Shown: piece by piece, positions 54,240 to 62,924 of the stretch
How the letters are laid out: every line of letters begins with the position of its first letter
Position numbering within the stretch: position 1 is the first letter of the stretch
Assembly: GCF_900156055.1 (NCBI RefSeq)
Contig: NZ_FTMQ01000001.1
Span: 434,001 to 498,000, forward strand
Source of the DNA: Rhizobium sp. RU33A
GTDB taxonomy: Bacteria; Pseudomonadota; Alphaproteobacteria; Rhizobiales; Rhizobiaceae
Direction of reading: 5' to 3'
DNA: 64,000 bases
Made by a program: the position numbers and the translations under genes
The notes under the pieces: model-generated
What the model was told of the DNA's origin: nothing
Database searches by the model: none
The model's input: only the letters and a program-made list of their open reading frames with translations

Positions 54240-55157
54240 TCAGCCTCCAATCGCGAGCGAGTAGATGTCGTCAGGCGTCACCACCAGTTCGATCGCTAGA
54301 CGCACCCCGACCGCGAGCACGAGAAGCCCCAGCAGCGCGCGCAGCTGCTCGCCGCGTAGCTTCTGGCCGACACGCACACCATATTGCGCGCCAATCACGC
54401 CGGCCACCATCAGGATGAAGGCGAGTACGATGTCGACGGAATAGTTTGTCGCCGCCTGGACGATCGTGGTGTAGGCGGTGGTGAAGATGATCTGGAAGAG
54501 CGAGGTGCCGACGACGACATTCGTAGGGATGCGCAGAAGATAGATCATGGCCGGGACCATGATGAAGCCGCCGCCGACACCCATGACCGATGTCAGGATG
54601 CCGATGCCGAACCCGAGTGCCAGGATCGGGATCACGCTCAGATAGATCTTCGATTTCTTGAAGCGCATCTTGAAGGGCAGGCGATGCACCCAGTTGTGCT
54701 GCCCCGGCCGCTTCAGGGGAACAGCTTCGTTGCGGGCGGCCCGGCGAAGCGCCCGCAGGCTCTCCGCCAGCATCAACCCGCCGACGGTTCCGAGGAAGAT
54801 CACGTAGAGCAACGAGATGATCAGATCGAGCTGGCCGAGACGCCTCAGCCAGGAGAAGATGTAGATGCCGATCGTCGCACCAACGAGCCCTCCTATTAAG
54901 AGGACTGTTCCGAGCTTCATATCCAGCGTTCCACGCCGGAAATGCGAAATGGCGCCCGATACGGAGGAAGCCACGACCTGGTTCGCGCCGGTTGCAACGG
55001 CGACGACAGGAGGAATGTTGTAGAAGATCAGGAGTGGCGTGATGAGGAAGCCGCCGCCGACGCCGAACATGCCCGAGAGAAAGCCGACAGCCGCGCCCAT
55101 TCCAAGAATGATGAACACGTTGACCGACAACTCGGCGATCGGCAGATAGATCGTCAC
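54240..55157 (-). CDS. Sulfite exporter TauE/SafE family permease
   Basis: A 305-residue inner-membrane protein of about eight hydrophobic segments. The duplicated motif GFLSGMFGVGGGFLITPLL and GILTSVMGVGGGFIMVPAM is the TauE/SafE hallmark. Family members export sulfite, sulfonates or related organic anions. It is followed directly by the TIGR02186 gene. The long promoter-side region has an 8-bp perfect inverted repeat at 55246-55267 that may be an operator. Confidence 0.9.
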   Translation of the reverse strand: MTIYLPIAELSVNVFIILGMGAAVGFLSGMFGVGGGFLITPLLIFYNIPPVVAVATGANQVVASSVSGAISHFRRGTLDMKLGTVLLIGGLVGATIGIYIFSWLRRLGQLDLIISLLYVIFLGTVGGLMLAESLRALRRAARNEAVPLKRPGQHNWVHRLPFKMRFKKSKIYLSVIPILALGFGIGILTSVMGVGGGFIMVPAMIYLLRIPTNVVVGTSLFQIIFTTAYTTIVQAATNYSVDIVLAFILMVAGVIGAQYGVRVGQKLRGEQLRALLGLLVLAVGVRLAIELVVTPDDIYSLAIGG

Positions 55158-55245
55158 GTCAGGACCTCAAATGCGGGTAGCCGCGCGTTGGGGCGCGGTC
55201 ACGTCAGGGCATTCAGCCCCTCGTTCTCTCTCATGCTGGATAGGC

Positions 55246-55267
55246 GCAAGTCCTTGATCGGACTTGC
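55246..55267. repeat. Perfect 8-bp inverted repeat upstream of the TauE/SafE gene
   Basis: GCAAGTCC (55246-55253) and GGACTTGC (55260-55267) with a 6-base spacer, 89 bases before the TauE start and about 95 bases after the PodJ stop. No T-run follows on the minus strand, so an operator is as likely as a terminator for podJ. Confidence 0.5.
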
Positions 55268-55361
55268 TCCCCTTTGAATTCTTTTCTGCGCCTCAAGGCC
55301 ATCCAAGTCAATTCGAGAGCCCGTCATAGACCCCTATTCGCGGTCTTTTATGACAGCCGCA

Positions 55362-58300
55362 TCATTTGTTGCGGGCCAGAAGCTCGGTCACCAACTTATC
55401 CGTCACCTGACCCGTCGGCTGTTCACCGATCGATGTCTGGAAAGCCTTGATCGCCGACACAGTCTTGGCGCCCATCACGCCGTCGGGCGTTCCAGCGTCA
55501 TAGCCGTTCTTGTTAAGAATGGCCTGGATGTTGCGGATCGCCTTCTTCATGTCGACGCTTGCGGTCTTCAGGCCCTTGCCGGCCCATTCGTCTGGCGTAT
55601 TGACCGAATTGGCGTCCGGGTCCATCTCCTTGGCCTTCCAGAGGTCCACCTCGGCGCGGGCGCGTTCGAGTTCTTCCGGCTTCAGCGCATTGGCCACTTC
55701 GTCGCGCTTTTGCGCAGCATCCGTGTCGCCACCCTTGGCTGCGATCGCAAACCACTTGTAGGACGTCACCAGATCCGGCGAGGTCCCGTTGCCACGGGCA
55801 CTGAGGATCGCGAGGTTGAACTGGCTGTCTGAAATCCCGTATTCGGCGGCCTTGCCAAACCACTCCACTGCCTTGGCATAGTCCTGTGCGCCATCCTTGC
55901 CGGAGGCATAGATGACGGCGAGGTTGTGCATGGCGCTGGCATTGCCGGCATTCGCTGCCATTTCGTAGTAGCGCTTTGCTTCGCCGATATTGGGTGCAAC
56001 GCCCGTTCCCTTTTCGAGGAAATTGGCCAGACGATACTGGGCCGGTGCAAAACCCTTGTCGGCTGCGAGGCGATACCACTTGGCCGCTTCGGCGAAGTCG
56101 TTCGTTACGCCGCGACCTTCGGTATAGCGGGCGCCGATTTCAAAAAGGGCAACGGGATCGCCACCCTTGGCGGCGATCGAAAGCGATGGCGGCGTGATTT
56201 CCGAGGGAACGACGATCTCGGCGGCAGGCGCAGCCGGCGCGATTTCCTCGGCAACGACCATATTGGCCCCGGCATCGGCAACTCTGGTTGGCGCTTCCAG
56301 CGTCTGGCCCGGCGCGCTCGTCGCAGGTGCCATCAGAGCACTGACAGGGGCCGTGTCTTCCGCTTGAACAGGTGCAGGCGGCGCCGATGTGTCCTGAGCG
56401 ACGACAAGATCTTCATCCGTCTCGGCTGGAGGCTCTGCCTGCGCAGACGCCGCAGAAAGTGTCGCGGTGCCGGTGTCGCCCTGGACATCGGCTGCATCAG
56501 CGGTCTCGACCGCGGGGTCTGCAATGACGGCCTCGCTCGTCTCGTCCTGACCGGTCTCTTCGATGGCGACGGGCGCTTCGCTGCGGGTCAGCGTATTGAC
56601 GAGCGGCATGGCCATGGCAACGAGGAGCACGGCACCCACCGCCATCATGATGGGACGGCGATACCGCGCGAAGAGGGAGCTTTCTCCCGACTTCGTCTTG
56701 GCCTTCACATCGGCCATTGTCTTGTTGCCCGTGGGCGCTGCCTTCTGGGCGCGATCCATTTCCATGGCGGCCGCCTGGGCGGCGCGCCGGGCGGCGGCGA
56801 TGTAGTCGGTACGGTCCCCGTTGTCGGCGCCGGCAGGGGTTGCGCCCTTGGCTGCCTGCTGACTGGCACGAACACGCTCAAGGATCTTGCGCACATCGGG
56901 CGCTCCGGAGCCGGGCTCAAGGAGTTCATTCGCATCGTCGGGCGGCAGCACATCGACCGGATCGATCGACGGCGAAGGGTCGACCATCTGGCGAGGCTCT
57001 GTAGGGGCCTTTGGCGCCTTCTTCCCCGGCATCAGCTTCTTGCCCAGGCCGGCGAGCAGGCTGGGCTTCGCAACTTTCTTCTCGCGTGCGGCATCGATCA
57101 CCGGCAGCGCGGTCATGGTCTGGGCGAAATCATCCGCTGCTGCGAGCAGTTCTTGATCGATCGGATGTGTCGGTTCCGCAATCGTTTCGGCAGCCATATG
57201 CGGCGGTTTTGGAGCCGGTGCTGCGGCTTGAGGTACACGCGGTGCCGGTTCGGGTGCAACGGCAGCCTGGGCAAAGAGAGGAGCTGCTTCGGGCTGTTGT
57301 CCGAGATGGTGCAACTCGTCGAGCCGTCCGGCGATCTGCACGAGCGTGTCATGCAGGGCCTCGAAGGTGCGGTGGGTCCGCTCTTCCGAGTGACGGCTAT
57401 AGTCTTCGAGCTGCTTGAGATGATCCGACAGGGCCGACAGAGCGGAGATGTCAGCCGATGCCGCCTGGCTTCCAGCCGGGAAACGCTGAGCGAAATTGGC
57501 CATGACGGTTTCGGCGGCCTGCCGGGCCGCCTCGATGATGTATTCGTCACTCGTCGCAACATAATCCTCGAGTGCCGAAATGCGGCCCGAAACCTCCGGA
57601 TCGGCCGGCGAGGGCTGGCTGATCAGGGCTGAGAGATGGGCGATCTGGTCTTCGAGCCCCTTGAGGCTTGCGCTTTCGCCGGTAGGGGCGGAGGAGCTGG
57701 TTTCCTCAAGACGGTCGACCACGGCATTCAGGCGGTCTTCGAGGTTGCGCAGGGCACTGTCATCGATCATGGCGACCGGCTGCGGCGCGTCGAGCTCCTC
57801 AATGTGGCGCGCCAGGATTTCGAGCCGATCGGCAAGGCGGTCGTTGACGGCACTGCCGTCGAGCGCATCGATCTTGCGAGAGATGTCGGCAAGATAGCCG
57901 GTGAGTTCCGGCGCAGGCGCCGGCCGCTGCACCTTCTCCAGCATGTAGGAGAGCTGGTCGAGCCGTTCTTCGAGCCGGGCAGCACCCTGTTCGGTCGAAA
58001 GTTGCTCGATGCGTTCTGTCAGCAGCTCCAGCCGCTCGGCCATCTCGTGCGAGGCATCCGGCAGCTGCGGTGTGCGCGTTTCGGAGAGGGTCTCGATCTG
58101 GCGCGCGAGACCCGAAAGCCGCTCTTCCAGCCGATGAAACGTCGCCGGGTCGTTGCCCGGACCACTGTTGCGGCTGCCGGCAGCGATGGCGCGGGTGATT
58201 TCGTCGAGTCGCATGTCGAGCGAGGCGAACTGTTCCGTCAGCTTGCGCTCGTTGGGATCGATATGGGCGCCGATGTGTTCGAGTGCTGACGCGACGGTCA

Positions 58301-59165
58301 CAAGCTTGTCTTCGAGAGCCCGGATCGCGCGCGTGTCGCCCATGCCGCCGAGCTGCGACTTGATGTCGTCGAGGCGGTCGGCGATGCGGATGATCTCGTC
58401 GCGCATGGCGCCGGTGTCTAGGCTATCGAGACGGACTTCAACATCGTCCCAGCGGCGCTCTATGCGGCGCATGGAATCCTCGCGGGCAAGGCCGTCCATG
58501 AGCGAGCGCAGGTCGTCGAAGTCCTCACGCAGGCCGTCGGTGCCCGGAGCCTTGATGCCCTCGAGCCGCTGGATGCTTTCGGCCAGACGGGCGATGTCCT
58601 GGCGCATGTCGTCCTGCGGGCGGCTTTCTTCGGCAAGCTGGCGGATCGAGCGCATCTCGTTGCGCAGGCCGGCGATCTCGCGCGACAGGCTTTCGCTGAT
58701 ATCCTGCTTCAATTCGCGGCGAAGACCGCTCAGCGCTTCCGTGATGTCCTGGCTGGCGCGCGCGGGTGGTGCCACGGGAGCGCGAACGGCATAGGCCGGC
58801 TGCGGATCGGAAAGCGGTGGCAGGGGCTGGCGTACTGTCGCGCGCGGCAACGTTTCTTCGCTGCGGCTGTAAAGGCTGTGGTCGGAACTGCGGGCACGGC
58901 TTTCCTCGAGCGCGCGCTGGCGCTGGCGGATTTCGGCAAGCGGATCCGGCCGTGTGTCGCGGACATCGCGTTCGCTGCGCGGAAGGTCGTCGGCGCGGCG
59001 GCCGGGCAGGGGGCGTGCCACCGGCTCGTCTGCACTGCGGCTGCGCGCGCTCTGTTGGCCAATCAGTCCCTCGATGCGAGCCTCAAGCCCTTCGATGGTG
59101 CGGTTCAACGCATCCAGCGAGGACGGGTTGCCGGGCCGTTGGGTCTGGGATCGCGATCCGTTCAT
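55362..59165 (-). CDS. podJ: PodJ-like polar organelle/localisation factor with SEL1 repeats and peptidoglycan-binding domain
   Basis: A 1267-residue protein. Residues about 1-800 are cytoplasmic, rich in Glu/Arg with long coiled coils (DALNRTIEGLEARIEGLIG, LEDKLVTVASALEHIGAHI). One transmembrane helix is near 838-860 (MMAVGAVLLVAMAMPLV). The periplasmic part has a Pro/Ala/Glu linker, three to four SEL1/TPR-like repeats at about 1000-1150 (FEIGARYTEGRGV, LANFLEKGTGVAPN) and a C-terminal PG_binding_1 domain (ILNKNGYDAGTPDGVMGAKT). This order matches PodJ, a cell-pole scaffold for polarity and division. The start MNGSRSQ at 59165 follows GAGGCGAG; a longer upstream extension is open but less convincing. 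Confidence 0.88.
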   Translation of the reverse strand: MNGSRSQTQRPGNPSSLDALNRTIEGLEARIEGLIGQQSARSRSADEPVARPLPGRRADDLPRSERDVRDTRPDPLAEIRQRQRALEESRARSSDHSLYSRSEETLPRATVRQPLPPLSDPQPAYAVRAPVAPPARASQDITEALSGLRRELKQDISESLSREIAGLRNEMRSIRQLAEESRPQDDMRQDIARLAESIQRLEGIKAPGTDGLREDFDDLRSLMDGLAREDSMRRIERRWDDVEVRLDSLDTGAMRDEIIRIADRLDDIKSQLGGMGDTRAIRALEDKLVTVASALEHIGAHIDPNERKLTEQFASLDMRLDEITRAIAAGSRNSGPGNDPATFHRLEERLSGLARQIETLSETRTPQLPDASHEMAERLELLTERIEQLSTEQGAARLEERLDQLSYMLEKVQRPAPAPELTGYLADISRKIDALDGSAVNDRLADRLEILARHIEELDAPQPVAMIDDSALRNLEDRLNAVVDRLEETSSSAPTGESASLKGLEDQIAHLSALISQPSPADPEVSGRISALEDYVATSDEYIIEAARQAAETVMANFAQRFPAGSQAASADISALSALSDHLKQLEDYSRHSEERTHRTFEALHDTLVQIAGRLDELHHLGQQPEAAPLFAQAAVAPEPAPRVPQAAAPAPKPPHMAAETIAEPTHPIDQELLAAADDFAQTMTALPVIDAAREKKVAKPSLLAGLGKKLMPGKKAPKAPTEPRQMVDPSPSIDPVDVLPPDDANELLEPGSGAPDVRKILERVRASQQAAKGATPAGADNGDRTDYIAAARRAAQAAAMEMDRAQKAAPTGNKTMADVKAKTKSGESSLFARYRRPIMMAVGAVLLVAMAMPLVNTLTRSEAPVAIEETGQDETSEAVIADPAVETADAADVQGDTGTATLSAASAQAEPPAETDEDLVVAQDTSAPPAPVQAEDTAPVSALMAPATSAPGQTLEAPTRVADAGANMVVAEEIAPAAPAAEIVVPSEITPPSLSIAAKGGDPVALFEIGARYTEGRGVTNDFAEAAKWYRLAADKGFAPAQYRLANFLEKGTGVAPNIGEAKRYYEMAANAGNASAMHNLAVIYASGKDGAQDYAKAVEWFGKAAEYGISDSQFNLAILSARGNGTSPDLVTSYKWFAIAAKGGDTDAAQKRDEVANALKPEELERARAEVDLWKAKEMDPDANSVNTPDEWAGKGLKTASVDMKKAIRNIQAILNKNGYDAGTPDGVMGAKTVSAIKAFQTSIGEQPTGQVTDKLVTELLARNK

Positions 59166-59560
59166 GGTTCTGCTCGCCTCGATGGTGCCGGACGCAGCGT
59201 GCGTCCGAATGCGTCCAGGTGGTCCTGTGCGACCTCGACGAATGCCTCTTGCCCCAAGGGTCATGAGGGCGCGTCGGAATCGCGGATGGATCACCAGCTT
59301 TCAAACGCAACCTTTCATGAAACATGGTAAACAAGCCGTTAAGCTTCGCGAAAAATCGGTGAATACGGTCATCTCCCGTGTGTCGTAATGCCCCGCACAA
59401 GGGCCTTCCTTTAGAGGCCTTTGATGGACGGGGAGGGGACCGCGGTCCTTGCAAAAATGCCGCGCTTAAAAATTTTGACGTTTACGCGCACGTCAATTAT
59501 TTGTATAAGCCAGAACAGTCCGATCCCGTCGGAACCGAAGTCTTTGGAGGAAGATGACCG
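59166..59560. other. Intergenic region between podJ and the beta-oxidation operon (no gene seen)
   Basis: About 395 bases between divergent genes. No convincing open frame with a ribosome-binding site was seen. It contains the shared operator at 59475-59496 and the TATAAG at 59504-59509. The podJ side (about 59166-59400) shows no clear promoter motif. Confidence 0.6.
59475..59509 (+). promoter_or_regulatory. 22-bp operator overlapping the promoter of the acyl-CoA dehydrogenase operon
   Basis: Arms TTGACGT (59475-59481) and ACGTCAA (59490-59496) flank 8 bases, the same layout as the site at 18959. TTTACG at 59481-59486 and TATAAG at 59504-59509 are 17 bases apart and could be the promoter, which the operator would block or modulate. 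Confidence 0.65.
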
Positions 59561-61354
59561 ATGCCTGTCTACAAGGCCCCCGTAAACGACACGCTTTTCA
59601 TTCTCAACGACGTCCTTGGTCTCGAGCGGTACAACAACCTGCCGGGCTTTGAAGACGCGACCCCCGACATGATCGAGGCGATCGTCGGCGAGGCAGCGAA
59701 GCTCGCGGAAGAGCAGCTTTTCCCGCTCAATCTCTCCGGCGACCAGGAAGGCTGCGTCCGTTCGGACGACGCTTCGGTCAAGACGCCGAAGGGCTTCAAG
59801 CAGGCTTATGACGCCTATTGTCAGGGCGGCTGGCTTGGTCTGGCAGTGCCTGCCGAATACGGCGGTCAGGGCTTGCCTTACGTCCTGCATTCCGCCGTCG
59901 GTGAATACATGTCGTCTGCCAACATGGCGCTGATGATGTATCCGGGCCTCACCCAGGGCGCGATCGCCGCGATCCTGGAGCATGGCTCCGACGAGCAGAA
60001 GCAGAAGTATCTGCCGAAGATGGTCGAAGGCATCTGGACCGGCACGATGAACCTCACCGAGCCGCATTGCGGCACCGACCTCGGCCTGCTGCGCACCAAG
60101 GCGGTTCCCAACGGCGACGGCTCCTACAAGATCTCCGGCCAGAAGATCTTCATCTCGGCCGGCGAACACGACATGTCGGATAACATCATCCACCTGGTGC
60201 TCGCCCGCATCGAAGGTGCACCCGAGGGCACCAAGGGCATCTCGCTCTTCATCGTCCCGAAGTTCATGGTCGGCGACGACGGTTCGGTAGGCAGCCGCAA
60301 CACGGTCACCTGCGGCGCCATCGAGCACAAGATGGGCATCCACGGTAACGCCACCTGCGTGATGAACTATGACGAGGCGACCGGCTACCTGATTGGTGCC
60401 GAGAACAAGGGCCTCGCGGCCATGTTCGTCATGATGAACGAGGCCCGCCTCGGCGTTGGTCTGCAGGGCCTGTCGATCTCCGAAATCGCCTATCAGAACG
60501 CCGCCAATTATGCCCGTGAGCGCATCCAGGGCCGCTCTCTGTCGGGCGTCAAGGCGCCTGAAAAGAAGGCCGACCCGATCATCGTGCACCCGGACATCCG
60601 CCGCGTGCTCTTGACCATCAAGGCCTTCAACGAGGCCGGCCGCGCCTTCACGCTCTGGACGGCGCTCAAGTCCGACGTCGCCCACCGCTCCGGTGACGCG
60701 ACCGAGAAGCAGCTCGCCGACGACGTGCTCGGCCTGATGACGCCGATCCTCAAGGGTGTCTTGACCGACAAGGGTTTCGACCATGCGGTTATGGCCCAGC
60801 AGGTTTATGGCGGTCACGGTTACATCGAAGAATGGGGCATGAGCCAGTATGTCCGCGATGCGCGCATCGCGATGATCTACGAAGGCGCAAACGGCATCCA
60901 GGCACTAGACCTCGTCGGCCGCAAGCTCGGCCTGAATGGCGGCCGTGCGGTGATGGCGCTGTTCAAGGAAATCGGTGATTTCTGCGAAGAGAACCGTGGC
61001 GACGAGAACCTGTCGGCCTACACCAAGAGCCTGAAGAAGGGTCTGAACGACCTGCAGGCCTCGACCATGTGGTTCATGCAGAACGCCATGGCCAAGCCCG
61101 ACAACGCCGGTGCTGGTTCGACGGATTACATGCACCTCTTCGGTCTCGTCGTGCTTGGCTACATGTGGGCCAAGATGGCCAAGGCCGCCAATGACAACCT
61201 GGCCGCAGGCTCTGGCGATGCGGACTACTACAAGAACAAGCTGCTGACCGGCCGTTTCTACATGGAAAAGGTCATGCCGGAGACGGCCCTGCGCAAGGCC
61301 CGCATCGAAACCGGCGCCGACAGCCTGATGGAAATGGCCGCGGAAGCGTTTTGA
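59561..61354 (+). CDS. Acyl-CoA dehydrogenase, long family (AcdB/DmdC-like)
   Basis: A 597-residue FAD enzyme that oxidises acyl-CoA at the alpha-beta bond. Motifs are [46 protein letters not shown] and the catalytic [15 protein letters not shown] with its Glu. About 200 extra C-terminal residues (acyl-CoA dehydrogenase C-terminal type) distinguish it from 380-residue forms. AGGAAGATGACC precedes the ATG. The operon continues with thiolase and FadJ-like, so it acts in fatty acid degradation, under the operator at 59475. Confidence 0.92.
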   Translation: MPVYKAPVNDTLFILNDVLGLERYNNLPGFEDATPDMIEAIVGEAAKLAEEQLFPLNLSGDQEGCVRSDDASVKTPKGFKQAYDAYCQGGWLGLAVPAEYGGQGLPYVLHSAVGEYMSSANMALMMYPGLTQGAIAAILEHGSDEQKQKYLPKMVEGIWTGTMNLTEPHCGTDLGLLRTKAVPNGDGSYKISGQKIFISAGEHDMSDNIIHLVLARIEGAPEGTKGISLFIVPKFMVGDDGSVGSRNTVTCGAIEHKMGIHGNATCVMNYDEATGYLIGAENKGLAAMFVMMNEARLGVGLQGLSISEIAYQNAANYARERIQGRSLSGVKAPEKKADPIIVHPDIRRVLLTIKAFNEAGRAFTLWTALKSDVAHRSGDATEKQLADDVLGLMTPILKGVLTDKGFDHAVMAQQVYGGHGYIEEWGMSQYVRDARIAMIYEGANGIQALDLVGRKLGLNGGRAVMALFKEIGDFCEENRGDENLSAYTKSLKKGLNDLQASTMWFMQNAMAKPDNAGAGSTDYMHLFGLVVLGYMWAKMAKAANDNLAAGSGDADYYKNKLLTGRFYMEKVMPETALRKARIETGADSLMEMAAEAF

Positions 61355-61361
61355 TCTTCCC

Positions 61362-61494
61362 CTTCTCCCCAGCGGGGAGAAGGTGGCCCATTAGGTTAGG
61401 CGCAACGCGTTGCGCCTGGGATGAGGGGGCGCTTGCGCAATCGGCCCCCTCATCGCCTCGCATTCGCTCGGCACTTCTCCCCGCTGGGGAGAAG
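61362..61494. repeat. RIME-type intergenic palindromic repeat, copy 1
   Basis: The end modules CTTCTCCCC..GGGGAGAAG lie at 61362-61382 and 61474-61494. A perfect 20-base palindrome stands at 61398-61417 and GAGGGGGC..GCCCCCTC at 61423-61451. The gap holds no gene. Such mosaic palindromes are typical of Rhizobiaceae intergenic regions; here it separates the dehydrogenase from thiolase. Confidence 0.8.
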
Positions 61495-61537
61495 AGGGAA
61501 AAATTCCGGCGCCCCGTGCGCCCAAGGGAGAGAGACG

Positions 61538-62746
61538 ATGACTGAAGTCTTCATTTACGACCATGTGCGCACGCCCCGCGGGCGCGGCAAGAAGGACGGC
61601 TCGCTGCACGAAGTGCCGACCCCCCGTCTGGCCGCCAAGACGTTGGAAGCGCTGCGCGACCGCAACGGTCTCGATACCTCGACCGTCGATGACATCATCT
61701 TCGGCTGCGTCGATCCGGTCATGGAAGCCGGTGCCGTCATCCCGAAGGCGGCCGCCTTCGAGGCCGGTTATGATTTCGCCGCCCCCGGCATCCAGATCTC
61801 GCGCTTCTGCGCCTCCGGCCTCGACGCGATCAACCTTGCCGCCGGCAAGGTCGTGGCTGGCTCCGATGACATCGTCATCGCTGGCGGCGTCGAAAGCATG
61901 TCCCGCGTCGGCATGGGCATGTCGGGCGGCGCCTGGTACATGGACCCCTCGGTCAACTTCCCCGGCTATTTCATGCCGCAGGGCGTGTCCGCCGACCTGA
62001 TCGCCACCAAGTATGGCTTCACCCGTGACGACGTCGACGCCTATGCCGTCGAGAGCCAGAAGCGCTCCGCCGCTTCCTGGGCTGCCGGCAATTTTGCGAA
62101 GTCCGTCATCCCGGTAAAGGATGGCAATGGTCTAGTGATCCTCGACCGCGATGAGCACATGCGTCCCGGCACCGACATGCAGTCGCTGGCAAGCCTCAAC
62201 CCGTCGTTCCAGATGCCCGGCGAAATGGGTGGCTTCGAAGCCGTGGCCATCCAGGCCCATCCGGAAATCGAGCGTATCAACTACATCCACCACGCCGGCA
62301 ATTCCTCCGGTATCGTCGATGGCGCTGCGGCCGTTCTCGTCGGCTCGAAGGCCGGTGGCGAGAGCATGGGCCTGAAGCCCCGCGCCCGCATCCGCGCCTT
62401 CACCAATATCGGTTCCGATCCGGCGCTCATGCTGACCGGCCCTGTTGACGTGACGGAAAAGCTCCTGAAGCGCACCGGCATGAAGATCTCCGACTTCGAC
62501 CTGTTCGAACTGAACGAAGCCTTCGCCGCCGTCGTCCTGCGCTTCATGCAGCATTTCAATGTCGACCATTCGAAGATGAATGTCGCCGGCGGCGCGATCG
62601 CCATGGGCCATCCGCTCGGTGCCACCGGCGCGATGATCCTCGGCACGGTGCTCGACGAGCTGGAACGCCGCGATCTGAATACCGCGCTGGTCACGCTCTG
62701 CATCGGCGCTGGCATGGGCACGGCAACGGTGATCGAGCGCGTTTGA
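61538..62746 (+). CDS. fadA: Acetyl-CoA C-acetyltransferase (thiolase)
   Basis: A 402-residue thiolase that cleaves 3-ketoacyl-CoA with CoA to acetyl-CoA. The nucleophile Cys91 is in SRFCASGLDA, the His is in AMGHPLGATG and the second Cys in TLCIGAGMG. AAGGGAGAGAGACG precedes the ATG. Its stop overlaps the start of the second palindromic repeat. It partners the following FadJ-like multifunctional protein; the symbol is by role. Confidence 0.92.
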   Translation: MTEVFIYDHVRTPRGRGKKDGSLHEVPTPRLAAKTLEALRDRNGLDTSTVDDIIFGCVDPVMEAGAVIPKAAAFEAGYDFAAPGIQISRFCASGLDAINLAAGKVVAGSDDIVIAGGVESMSRVGMGMSGGAWYMDPSVNFPGYFMPQGVSADLIATKYGFTRDDVDAYAVESQKRSAASWAAGNFAKSVIPVKDGNGLVILDRDEHMRPGTDMQSLASLNPSFQMPGEMGGFEAVAIQAHPEIERINYIHHAGNSSGIVDGAAAVLVGSKAGGESMGLKPRARIRAFTNIGSDPALMLTGPVDVTEKLLKRTGMKISDFDLFELNEAFAAVVLRFMQHFNVDHSKMNVAGGAIAMGHPLGATGAMILGTVLDELERRDLNTALVTLCIGAGMGTATVIERV

Positions 62747-62882
62747 GGGGGAAGCTCCCCCTCATCCGCCTGCCGGCACCTTCTCCCCGCTGGGGAGAAG
62801 AGAGGTCGCCGCAGCGCTGGCCAATCCTCCTCTCCCCTCGGGGAGAGGGTGGCCGAGCGAAGCGGAGGCCGGGTGAGGGGGA
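62745..62882. repeat. RIME-type intergenic palindromic repeat, copy 2
   Basis: Begins within the thiolase stop. Contains GAGGGGG..CCCCCTC at 62745-62763, CTTCTCCCC..GGGGAGAAG at 62780-62800 (the same as both ends of copy 1) and CTCTCCCC..GGGGAGAG at 62830-62847, ending with GGGTGAGGGGGA at 62871-62882, which mirrors the first arm. No coding sequence seen. Confidence 0.8.
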
Positions 62883-62924
62883 TGCTCCTCGCAAAATCGA
62901 ATTTCAGGGAAGAGGAATCCCAAC

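Noticed and set aside
52687-55157. CRISPR arrays or transposons
   Set aside because: No regularly spaced repeats, no transposase and no terminal inverted repeats with target duplications were found in this or any other part of the window.
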